47,702 nucleotides of DNA, from assembly GCA_902491915.1 (NCBI GenBank), contig CABUJL010000003.1, positions 1 to 47,702 on the forward strand, given 5' to 3'. The first letter of the stretch is position 1, and each line of letters begins with the position of its first letter. The stretch is from an uncultured Collinsella sp. Lineage in GTDB: Bacteria > Actinomycetota > Coriobacteriia > Coriobacteriales > Coriobacteriaceae. The notes below the pieces were generated by a model that was not told the DNA's origin, did no database searches, and saw only the letters and a list, made by a program, of their open reading frames with translations. The translations under genes and the position numbers were made by a program. Positions 1 to 6,139 of this stretch are shown one piece after another.

Positions 1-79
1 CCTCGTACTTGTCGCCCTTCTCCTTGGTCGTTGCCGACCCATTGACGATAGGATCAAGGGCATCGTAGACGGTCTTCAT
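1..79 (-). CDS. Probable restriction enzyme/helicase, first 26 codons only
   Basis: A minus-strand gene starts with ATG at 79 and runs off the left window edge. An AGGAGT ribosome-binding site sits 7 bases before the start, so the start is well supported. The visible protein begins MKTVYDALDPIVNGSATTKE and continues KGDKYE. The KEKGDKYE stretch resembles the KGDxFE motif near the N-terminus of type ISP/type III-like restriction helicases, whose nuclease domain follows it. That is only a resemblance over about ten residues, so the function is a weak inference. Its position beyond an accessory operon and a tRNA would fit a defence gene in a genomic island. Confidence 0.5.
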   Translation of the reverse strand, partial: MKTVYDALDPIVNGSATTKEKGDKYE

Positions 80-196
80 ATAGCGACTCCTTTGTTGCAG
101 CTCAGATGTCATCATTTTAGATAAAGTCATTTATCAGTTAATGCTCATTTGAAGGCGAATCGGCGAAGAGCAATACTGCATTAGCGACCTCTCATC

Positions 197-219
197 AAAA
201 AGCCCGGCATAGCCGGGCT
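197..219 (-). terminator. Intrinsic terminator of the excisionase-262aa operon
   Basis: An 8-bp stem (AGCCCGGC/GCCGGGCT, 201-208 and 212-219, tiny loop) is followed on the minus strand by a run of T (plus-strand A at 197-200). It lies about 30 bases after the stop codon at 249 and should end that operon's transcript. Confidence 0.8.
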
Positions 220-248
220 CAACTATATTCGAATGTCGATGATGATCA

Positions 249-1037
249 TTACGCAGTCGTGCAAACCGTTTTCTTTAAACAGTCAAACAGCTTGTCGACT
301 TCTTCCGCTTTAGCGCCGAGACGCAGATAGTAGCTACGCAGCTCCTTTCCTGAATAAATCGACGACAGAATGGTCGCACGTTTATTTAGACGACGCTCGT
401 CGAGAAGCTCGTACAGCATGCTGACTTCTGTCTTGTCCCTCGAATAACCCAGATACGACACCAGCAGGTTCTGAACCGAGCGATACTTATCCAAAGTCCT
501 GTCTTTGTTGTTCGAGCCGTACAAATCAGCACTATTCCAGGCTGACACCATTTGTTTCGCCGAAGCGAACTCGAACTCAGAGCCCGTTGCAATTGCCTTC
601 AACGTCGCTTCAACTGCAGCTTCATCTTGGTCTTTACCGGTAACCCAGAGCCATTTCCCCTTCACGAACCAATCGTCATTGATTATTTCTTGATTCTTCA
701 TCACCTTCTTAAGTCTTTTAGAGCTCTCCTCTTCGATCAACTTCGGAGCATTCCTTACCCCCACACCCCGCCCCTCATTCTTCAAGCCTTCTTTCTTACA
801 GAGCAACGACCACTCTTCAGGGGTGACAGTCGTCTTGATATGGATGATGGGGGTGGGGGTATCGGCACCGTTCATAGAGTCCATCTTGGTCGTTAAGCCA
901 GCATTTTCGACAAGCGCAGCACCGTTGGCGGTACGCTCGGCAGCGCCACACGCGTCAGTGACGTGCGCGGCGACGCCGCGCGTACCGCCAACGGGCAGCG
1001 CGGCGTCGAGGCATGCGGCGACCGGCTTAGCAGGCAT
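249..1037 (-). CDS. Hypothetical 262-aa accessory protein
   Basis: I do not recognise a family. The start is placed at ATG 1037 because GGAGAG lies 8 bases upstream; the frame stays open further upstream but overlaps the preceding gene. Residues 1-55 are Ala/Gly-rich and encoded by very GC-rich DNA that also carries nested inverted repeats. From about residue 65 the composition changes to a charged, mostly helical protein (Lys/Glu/Asp-rich, AT-richer DNA) with a WSLLCKKEGL segment, a VKGKWLWVTGKD segment and a Lys-rich C-terminus. No signal peptide or membrane segment is visible. The gene overlaps the upstream excisionase-like gene by 11 bases, so the two are probably translationally coupled. 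The abrupt composition shift suggests a mosaic origin. It could be an accessory replication, transfer or defence factor, but nothing in it proves a role. Confidence 0.65.
   Translation of the reverse strand: MPAKPVAACLDAALPVGGTRGVAAHVTDACGAAERTANGAALVENAGLTTKMDSMNGADTPTPIIHIKTTVTPEEWSLLCKKEGLKNEGRGVGVRNAPKLIEEESSKRLKKVMKNQEIINDDWFVKGKWLWVTGKDQDEAAVEATLKAIATGSEFEFASAKQMVSAWNSADLYGSNNKDRTLDKYRSVQNLLVSYLGYSRDKTEVSMLYELLDERRLNKRATILSSIYSGKELRSYYLRLGAKAEEVDKLFDCLKKTVCTTA
922..994. repeat. Nested inverted repeats inside a coding region
   Basis: CCGTTGGCGGTACGC at 922-936 is repeated as its exact reverse complement at 980-994, 43 bases apart. Within the interval, GCGCGGCG (965-972) and CGCCGCGC (974-981) form a second perfect 8-bp dyad around A973. 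The DNA lies inside the 5' part of the 262-aa gene. It could be a protein-binding site (recombinase, relaxase, regulator) or a structured mRNA segment; the sequence alone does not decide. Confidence 0.7.
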
Positions 1038-1275
1038 GGTTGCTGCTCTCCAGAGATGCCAGGTACTCAACCAGGTCGGCCTTATCGACACGCCAGGCTC
1101 GACCAATCTTGACCCCGCCAGCGGCTTTAAGAACCTCAATCGCCGTCGTCTTACAGACATGGAGAAGTACTGCGATGTCGCGAGCAGTTACGTAAGCGTG
1201 CGGGATTTTACCCAACGCGCGGCACCACTCCTTGCGCCTCACCACACCCATTTGATTTGCATTCATATCGTCCAT
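1027..1275 (-). CDS. Excisionase-like helix-turn-helix protein, 82 aa
   Basis: A small DNA-binding protein. Residues ~28-75 (YVTARDIAVLLHVCKTTAIE, then VLKAAGG, KIGRAWRVDKADLVEYL) have the layout of the excisionase/MerR-like 'HTH_17' fold: a helix-turn-helix followed by a wing with the typical GRxWRVxKxDLxxYL pattern. Start ATG 1275 has AAGGGAG five bases upstream. It is the first gene of a two-gene operon, overlapping the 262-aa gene by 11 bases, and is divergent from the gene at 1396. Such proteins act as recombination directionality factors or local transcription regulators on mobile elements. Which applies here cannot be told, because no integrase is visible. Confidence 0.8.
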   Translation of the reverse strand: MDDMNANQMGVVRRKEWCRALGKIPHAYVTARDIAVLLHVCKTTAIEVLKAAGGVKIGRAWRVDKADLVEYLASLESSNHAC

Positions 1276-1288
1276 TTGAACTCCCTTC

Positions 1289-1314
1289 GTTTATATCGAA
1301 TGCAATTTATAAAC
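1289..1314. promoter_or_regulatory. Dyad in the divergent promoter region (possible operator)
   Basis: The 120-bp gap between the divergent genes at 1275 and 1396 carries GTTTATA (1289-1295) and TATAAAC (1308-1314), a 7-bp inverted repeat with a 12-base spacer. It lies just upstream of the ribosome-binding site of the excisionase-like gene. That small HTH protein is the natural candidate to bind it, as an inference. Confidence 0.4.
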
Positions 1315-1395
1315 TAGGCTTTACCTCGGCGGATGTCATATATAAGATGTGAATAGAACGGTATTGAATTATTTTCGGATAGTAAGGAGAGAACG

Positions 1396-2586
1396 ATGAA
1401 CTGCCCCGCAATCAAAGTACCGGCATCTATGCCGACGGAAATCATGCCTTGGACGCTTCCCTCGTGCCGGGAAAAAAATGCTGAAATCTTCGGAATAGAA
1501 CGAATCGCGCTTATCTGCAAGCCCCATTCGATTGCCTACGGCATCCCTTCGGGCTTCTCAACCGGAACCCTTTTGGACGTAGATCTGAATGATCCAAAGA
1601 AAATCATTCAGTTTGTTGAGAGGTATGGACTTCCAACCACTCCATATGCGAACCAATCTGAACGCGTTGAAAAACGTTTCATCTCAAACGACGTCTTCTC
1701 CGATAAGCCGGAGCAGGATGGTCTAGATATTTGGTATGACGCATTGAATGCATCAGAAAGAAGCGCTGAAATCAGCTCGAATCGTGATTGCGCCCTATTT
1801 AATAGCTTCAAGGATAAGGGCCGCTCACAGGGAACCGAGGTCGCCAACTTAACCGAGGGCATCAGGTATAAGAAGGAACAGGTCATTTTGCTGGACGATC
1901 TCGTTACAACGATGGCATTCATGCAATTAGCCACGCTTCTATTTACAGGCAAAGCAGCTTACGGTGACCGTGCATACGACTACGTCTTGCATCAGGTATG
2001 CATCTCTCAGAACAAAGATATTTTTGAAAATAGATTTTCGCAGTTGCGTTGGGCACTTCAAATGATCGATGCCTCCGAGCCACAGCTAGCAGTAGCTAAA
2101 CCCGGCACATTTGAAATGGAGGAGGGGACTAAGATCTGGGTGAGCGATCAATTCGAGTCGATAGAGATAGCCCTTGCAACATTCATTGATCTCGCCATCA
2201 ACCCTTATCCTGAACCTCATGCCTTCATTCAAGAGCAGACTTTGCGTCGAATGGTCAACCGGAATTTAAACGATCAAAATCTAATTTACGGAAGCTTGAC
2301 AAGAGCCTGGGCGATACAGCTACTTGAAACCCTTGAGAGCCATTTCTCCTGGAACACTTGTCGCGTATGCGGGCGACCGTACAAGATTCGCCAGCAGACA
2401 ATGAAGGCCTACGTCAAACAGGAGGATGCAAACGAAGATCGGTTCAAAGATCGAAACAATGCGCGCGATAAAAATGGCTATTGCTGTAAAGCGCACGAGC
2501 AGCGCGTCCGACGTAAAAAAGACAAGAGGATCAGCAACGATCAACTGGATAAAGCCGCTCGCAAAATGGATGAACATGGCCGGTAA
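1396..2586 (+). CDS. Hypothetical protein with C-terminal zinc-ribbon-like motif, 396 aa
   Basis: I cannot assign a function. The start ATG 1396 follows AAGGAG closely. The N-terminal 300 residues form a soluble, mixed alpha/beta protein without recognisable motifs. Around residues 318-380 there is a Cys-rich basic tail: CRVCGRPYK, about 40 residues later YCCKAHEQRVRRKK, then a Lys/Arg-rich end. The C-x2-C ... C-C-x-x-H spacing with YC before the second pair resembles CGNR-type zinc fingers, which often sit at the C-terminus of regulators and bind nucleic acid. The DNA is AT-richer than the core genome to the right and the gene lies in the accessory strip beside tRNA-Thr, so acquisition by transfer is likely. 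Confidence 0.75.
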   Translation: MNCPAIKVPASMPTEIMPWTLPSCREKNAEIFGIERIALICKPHSIAYGIPSGFSTGTLLDVDLNDPKKIIQFVERYGLPTTPYANQSERVEKRFISNDVFSDKPEQDGLDIWYDALNASERSAEISSNRDCALFNSFKDKGRSQGTEVANLTEGIRYKKEQVILLDDLVTTMAFMQLATLLFTGKAAYGDRAYDYVLHQVCISQNKDIFENRFSQLRWALQMIDASEPQLAVAKPGTFEMEEGTKIWVSDQFESIEIALATFIDLAINPYPEPHAFIQEQTLRRMVNRNLNDQNLIYGSLTRAWAIQLLETLESHFSWNTCRVCGRPYKIRQQTMKAYVKQEDANEDRFKDRNNARDKNGYCCKAHEQRVRRKKDKRISNDQLDKAARKMDEHGR

Positions 2587-2639
2587 AATGACGGAACTAT
2601 GAATTTCAATAATTCAATTTAGAGGCTAAAACCCGTTTT

Positions 2640-2675
2640 ATTGCACACGCCATTGCACAGTCCATTGCACACAAC
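2640..2675. repeat. Three tandem 12-bp repeats (ATTGCACA core)
   Basis: ATTGCACACGCC, ATTGCACAGTCC and ATTGCACACAAC start at 2640, 2652 and 2664. They lie between the zinc-ribbon gene and the tRNA-Thr terminator. Read on the minus strand the same DNA is an open frame of about 35 codons encoding VCNGLCNGVCNKTGF before a TAA. It could be the 3' scar of a lost integrase or simply a short tandem repeat; there is no start or ribosome-binding site. Confidence 0.6.
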
Positions 2676-2686
2676 AGCCCCAAAAC

Positions 2687-2728
2687 AAGAACGCAGGTCA
2701 GAGAAAATAACCTCTGACCTGCGTTTTT
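2687..2728 (-). terminator. Bidirectional hairpin terminator after tRNA-Thr
   Basis: ACGCAGGTCAGAG (2691-2703) pairs perfectly with 2712-2724 across an 8-base loop. The plus strand has TTTTT right after the stem. The minus strand has a broken T-run. It lies 10 bases from the tRNA-Thr 3' end and so can end both the tRNA transcript and transcription from the zinc-ribbon gene. Confidence 0.8.
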
Positions 2729-2733
2729 GTTAA

Positions 2734-2808
2734 TGGAGCCAGTGACAGGAATCGAACCTGCAACCCACTGATTACAAATCAGTTGCGCTACCGTTGCGCC
2801 ACACTGGC
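2734..2808 (-). tRNA. tRNA-Thr (anticodon TGT)
   Basis: A complete cloverleaf reads on the minus strand: acceptor GCCAGTG/CACTGGC, D-stem GCGC/GCGC, anticodon stem ACTGA/TCAGT with loop TTTGTAA (anticodon TGT), T-arm with TTCGATT, discriminator T and encoded CCA. Its 3' end points at the accessory genes to the left, the usual geometry for integration of an element into a tRNA 3' end. Confidence 0.95.
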
Positions 2809-2838
2809 ACACTTGGCGCTTTCACGCGAAGCGAGTTA

Positions 2839-2867
2839 AGAATAAAGGAATTGCGGACGGGGCGCAA
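2839..2867 (-). promoter_or_regulatory. Promoter of tRNA-Thr
   Basis: On the minus strand a -35 box TTGCGC (2862-2867) and a -10 box TATTCT (2839-2844) are spaced by exactly 17 bases. They lie about 30 bases upstream of the tRNA 5' end. Confidence 0.55.
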
Positions 2868-2955
2868 CAGGCCGCACGGCGTTATACAAATATGCAAAAT
2901 CCAGCAACAACGCGTACCAGGCCCGTTCATTTCTGTCAGTGCGCCCTCAATCTTA

Positions 2956-3028
2956 AAACCATTCGCCAGAACGAATAGTTTTAATTACAATTGCTATATA
3001 TAAAACTATTCGTTCTGGCGAAGGGTTT
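2956..3028. promoter_or_regulatory. Long inverted-repeat operator of the HTH-HipA gene
   Basis: A 22-bp perfect inverted repeat occupies 2962-2983 and 3001-3022, with a 17-base AT-rich spacer that contains a TATATA box (2995-3000). The pairing extends outward to 2956 and 3028 with a single mismatch. Each arm contains its own smaller dyad, TTCGTTCTGGCGAA, so the site looks like two operator copies facing each other around the promoter. The right arm ends at the Shine-Dalgarno AAGGG of the gene at 3033. A repressor bound here would block both promoter and translation start; the encoded N-terminal HTH is the obvious candidate. Confidence 0.8.
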
Positions 3029-3032
3029 CGCG

Positions 3033-4373
3033 ATGCTTACTACCAAAGAAGCCGCCGAGCTGCTCGGCATCACTCCGCGCAGGGTGCAGGAGCTCATAAA
3101 AAACGGAGCACTTGAGGCCCGCAAGGCTTCTGGTGTATGGCTCATCGACAAAGACAGCGTCGACACGCGACTCCGCTCTGTGACCAAAACGGGGGGACGT
3201 CCCCGCCGCGGCCACGGTAAGAGCGAGATCGCGTTCACCCTCATGAACCGCACGTACGAAGTCGCTCAGCTGGTCTACAGTACATCGCGAAAAGACTTTA
3301 CCCACATCGGTGCCGACATCGATTACGCCCACGCCCCTATTGGAGTATTTGGCCCTAATAGCCCCATATCGCTCGACTCCTTCCGCATCTGGTGGCGCGG
3401 CCGCGGTATCCCGCTCGCACGCATTGGGCTAGCCTCCCTGCTTGCAGAAGCCGCAGTCGATGTTCCCGATGAACTCGTCCAGCGAAATCTCGGCCTCTCC
3501 TTATCCGACCAGTATTGGATTAGGCCCCAAGGTTCCGGTCTCACCTGGGAGGATATCAACTTCTTCAATAACGCCTTTGATGACGTCTCGCTGTCCATTG
3601 CACCCTTTGCCCCAGAGGGAAAAGCGGCTGCCGCAAAGCCCGATAACACCTCGGACGGCAATCTTCAAAAGTACTGGACGTGCGAGGGCGAACGTCGAAT
3701 TCTGCATAAGGCAGGAGCGCACCTGGACCAGGAACCTTATAACGAGCTGGTGGCGACCGCGCTCCACCGTCGCATCCTAAACGCCTGCGATTATGTGCCT
3801 TACTCGCTCGAGGGCACGGGCACTTCCGCCCTGAGCACATGCGATGTCTTCTTAACTGATGAAGAAGAGTATGTCCCTGCGTTCTATGTAAACCAGCACG
3901 CAAACGCAGATGAACGGCTAACCGACTACGAGCGATATGTAGCAAACTGCGAGGAGCTCGGGGTGACAGGCGTCAAGGATGCCCTTGACCGCATGATCGT
4001 ATGTGACGACATCATTGCCAACTACGATCGTCATTGGCGCAACTTCGGCCTCGTGCGAAACGTAAACACGCAAGCTTGCAGACCTGCCCCCATCTTCGAT
4101 TCGGGCTCATCGCTCTGGTGCAACATATCACTAGAGGAGCTTAGGGCGGGAGAGCACAGTTTTACCAGCGCACAATTTCATTCAAGCCCCGCCAAACAAA
4201 TGTTGCTCGTCGAGGACATGGGCTGGTTTGACGGCGACAAACTCGAAGGCTTCGTTGACGAGGCAATCGAGATTCTTTCCAGAAACGACGCGCTCACGGC
4301 AAGGCTGCCATATCTAAAAGAGGCGCTAACGTGGCGCCTCGAAAGAATGATCGACATCGCTGAATGGAGTTAG
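3033..4373 (+). CDS. Fused HTH-HipA-like serine/threonine kinase, 446 aa
   Basis: Residues 1-65 are an excisionase/MerR-type helix-turn-helix (MLTTKEAAELLGITPRRVQE ... NGAL ... VWLIDKDSV) followed by a basic linker GGRPRRGHGK. The rest matches a stand-alone HipA-like kinase family: a nucleotide-loop segment TSDGNLQKYW (~206), QEPYNE (~232), the catalytic-loop equivalent NYDRHWRNFGL (~330) and the metal-binding FDSGSSLW (~355). The start at 3033 is chosen because AAGGG lies 8 bases upstream and the HTH begins at once; an upstream ATG at 2991 lies inside the operator repeat. Classical HipA needs a separate HipB for DNA binding. Here regulator and kinase are one chain, and no hipB-like gene sits beside it. 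By analogy it may be a self-regulated growth-arrest kinase; the substrate is unknown. The family assignment is firm, the physiological role inferred. Confidence 0.8.
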   Translation: MLTTKEAAELLGITPRRVQELIKNGALEARKASGVWLIDKDSVDTRLRSVTKTGGRPRRGHGKSEIAFTLMNRTYEVAQLVYSTSRKDFTHIGADIDYAHAPIGVFGPNSPISLDSFRIWWRGRGIPLARIGLASLLAEAAVDVPDELVQRNLGLSLSDQYWIRPQGSGLTWEDINFFNNAFDDVSLSIAPFAPEGKAAAAKPDNTSDGNLQKYWTCEGERRILHKAGAHLDQEPYNELVATALHRRILNACDYVPYSLEGTGTSALSTCDVFLTDEEEYVPAFYVNQHANADERLTDYERYVANCEELGVTGVKDALDRMIVCDDIIANYDRHWRNFGLVRNVNTQACRPAPIFDSGSSLWCNISLEELRAGEHSFTSAQFHSSPAKQMLLVEDMGWFDGDKLEGFVDEAIEILSRNDALTARLPYLKEALTWRLERMIDIAEWS

Positions 4374-4400
4374 CGAGGCAGCATTGCCCCGCCAACTTCC

Positions 4401-5078
4401 CTACCTCCCGCGCAGGGCCTTGAGCTTGGCCAGGGCATCGGGGCTCAGGCGACTGCCCAGAGTCATCTTGATCTGCGGAGCTTCCTCTGCCTCGTGAACG
4501 TCGTTATCGATCTGTTTAATCTCGTCTACCAGCATACGGCTCGAGATGCGCGTAACGCCCTTGCCCATGACGACGGCCTGGATCGTGCCGTCGCTCGATA
4601 CCACGGAGCACGCGCGACCTTCCTCACGTGCCTCGATGCAGAGCTTCTGCACCACGGTATCGGCCGAAACACCCGTCGGCGAAAACTCAATGCGCACGCC
4701 GCGGGCCGGTAGGTTGGGGCGCTCGCTGGAGATATTGCCCGCGCCGTCAAACACGATTACGGCCTCGTAACGGCCCTGGGCAAAGGCGGCGACGTCGTTG
4801 ATGAGGGCGGTGCGCGCCATATCGTGAACGTCGCTGGAATACGGATCGTCGGAATGGTCGTACACGAGCTTTTCGTAGCGCGGCGTGCAGTGGATCACGT
4901 TGTAGCCGTCGACCACCAGCAGCTCGGGCTTGTTGGAGTGCACCGTCGAGACCGGGTCGGCGATGGCCTGCGCAAACGCATTGCCGCCCACGCCATAGGT
5001 CGCGGCCGAAACAATCGGCTTGGCCGAGCCCTCGCCAAAGCGCTTGGCCTTGGACTTGGCACGGTTCTTTTTGGACAT
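4401..5078 (-). CDS. rae1: NYN-domain ribonuclease, YacP/Rae1 family
   Basis: A PIN-like NYN domain of the YacP family. A Lys/Arg-rich tail (residues 1-20) precedes LLVVDGYNVIH (~53), the characteristic acidic active-site strand. VIVFDGAG and the SSDGTIQAVVMGKG region follow, with conserved acidic residues. B. subtilis Rae1 is a ribosome-associated endoribonuclease cutting mRNA in the A site; the same activity is inferred here. At 225 residues it is longer than the ~170-residue Bacillus protein because of N- and C-terminal extensions. It starts 3 bases after the rlmB stop with GAGGAG upstream, and is the last gene of the disA-ispD-ispF-cysS-rlmB-yacP cluster, the conserved Bacillus order. Confidence 0.85.
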   Translation of the reverse strand: MSKKNRAKSKAKRFGEGSAKPIVSAATYGVGGNAFAQAIADPVSTVHSNKPELLVVDGYNVIHCTPRYEKLVYDHSDDPYSSDVHDMARTALINDVAAFAQGRYEAVIVFDGAGNISSERPNLPARGVRIEFSPTGVSADTVVQKLCIEAREEGRACSVVSSDGTIQAVVMGKGVTRISSRMLVDEIKQIDNDVHEAEEAPQIKMTLGSRLSPDALAKLKALRGR

Positions 5079-5081
5079 GCG

Positions 5082-5996
5082 CTACTCCTCCCCCATGAGC
5101 TCGCCAGCGTTGCGGCGCAGCCACTCAAAGCACAGCGCCGTGGTCGCCTGGGCAACATTGAGGCTCTCGGTCATGCCGCGCTGGGGAAGCTTGGTCAAAA
5201 AGTCGCATTTCTCGAGCACCAGGCGCGAGATGCCGTCGCCCTCGGAGCCCATGACGAGCGCCACGCGGCCCTCGAAGGGAGCATCCCAGCAACTGCCTTC
5301 GGCGTGCTCGGAGGCACCGCCCACCCAAAAGCCAGCGGCCTTAAGATCGTCGAGCGCACGGGCGATGTTGGGCACCTGCGCGATAGGCAGATGCATGACG
5401 GCGCCGGCAGAAGTCTTATAGCTGCCGACGGTCACACCGGCGGCGCGCTTGTTGGCAATGATGGCGCCTGCCGCGCCCACGACCTCGGCAGAGCGCACGA
5501 TCGCACCAAAGTTGCCATCGTCGGTCACATGGTCGAGCACGACGACAAGCGCCGGACCGTCGCCTGCGCGGTCGAGAATATCGGCGACATCGGCATAGGG
5601 GAAGTTGCCAACCTCGAGTGCGATGCCCTGATGAGCGCCATGGCTCGACAGTGCGTCGAGCTGCGCGCGCGGCACATACTTAATGCGGACGCCCGCGGCG
5701 TTGAGGTCGTCGACCAGGCGCGACAAGGCGGCATCGCGCTCTCCACCCTCGACAATGAGCGCGCACTTGATGGGAAAACCAGTGCGTAGCGCCTCGGCGG
5801 CAGCACGACGACCTTCGATAAACTCGCCCTTGGGAGCCTGGACAGCGTCGCGGTTGCGATCGCGCTGCGGACGTGCGGCCTGGGTGCGATCGCGCTGGCC
5901 CTTGGGAGCGGCAGCGCGATCATTGCGGCGAATCGGACGCGAGCCAGAAGCAGCCTGCTTGCCGCCACGAGGCGCACGCTTGCGATTGTCGGCCAT
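5082..5996 (-). CDS. rlmB: 23S rRNA (guanosine-2'-O-)methyltransferase RlmB family
   Basis: A SpoU/TrmH-type SPOUT methyltransferase of 304 residues that modifies a 23S rRNA nucleotide with S-adenosylmethionine. Residues 1-60 are a basic, low-complexity tail (RKRAPRGGKQ..., RDRTQAARPQ). A substrate-binding domain begins with EGRRAAAEAL. The knot domain has all three motifs: NFGAIVRSAEVVGAAG, LVMGSEGDGISRLV and SLNVAQATTALCFEWLRR. The start ATG 5996 has GGAGG eight bases upstream. It precedes yacP by 3 bases and follows cysS by 143 bases. The exact modified base (G2251 in E. coli) is assumed from the family. Confidence 0.92.
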   Translation of the reverse strand: MADNRKRAPRGGKQAASGSRPIRRNDRAAAPKGQRDRTQAARPQRDRNRDAVQAPKGEFIEGRRAAAEALRTGFPIKCALIVEGGERDAALSRLVDDLNAAGVRIKYVPRAQLDALSSHGAHQGIALEVGNFPYADVADILDRAGDGPALVVVLDHVTDDGNFGAIVRSAEVVGAAGAIIANKRAAGVTVGSYKTSAGAVMHLPIAQVPNIARALDDLKAAGFWVGGASEHAEGSCWDAPFEGRVALVMGSEGDGISRLVLEKCDFLTKLPQRGMTESLNVAQATTALCFEWLRRNAGELMGEE

Positions 5997-6139
5997 AGGA
6001 CGGCCTCCTTAAATAGATAACGAACAAGAATCGACCGTCCGAGCCACGGCACCTTGCCTTTCAATCGTCGGGCATGACCACCAGGTCTATGCCCTCCTCT
6101 TTCAAGGCAATCTGCCGCACCTCGAACGGTCGACAAATA

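Noticed and set aside
2640..2675. Possible CRISPR array
   Set aside because: Three 12-bp units without spacers do not make a CRISPR; no cas gene is present in the window.
2606..2812. 68-codon minus-strand frame through tRNA-Thr
   Set aside because: Its first half is the tRNA itself; not a gene.
4526..5158. Several overlapping 70-125-codon frames in the yacP region
   Set aside because: Alternative frames of yacP/rlmB with Arg/Ala/Pro-rich translations.
6061..6139. Short minus-strand frame ending VRQIALKEEGIDLVVMPDD between cysS and rlmB
   Set aside because: It looks protein-like, but has no own start with a ribosome-binding site and is only about 20 codons beyond the cysS stop.
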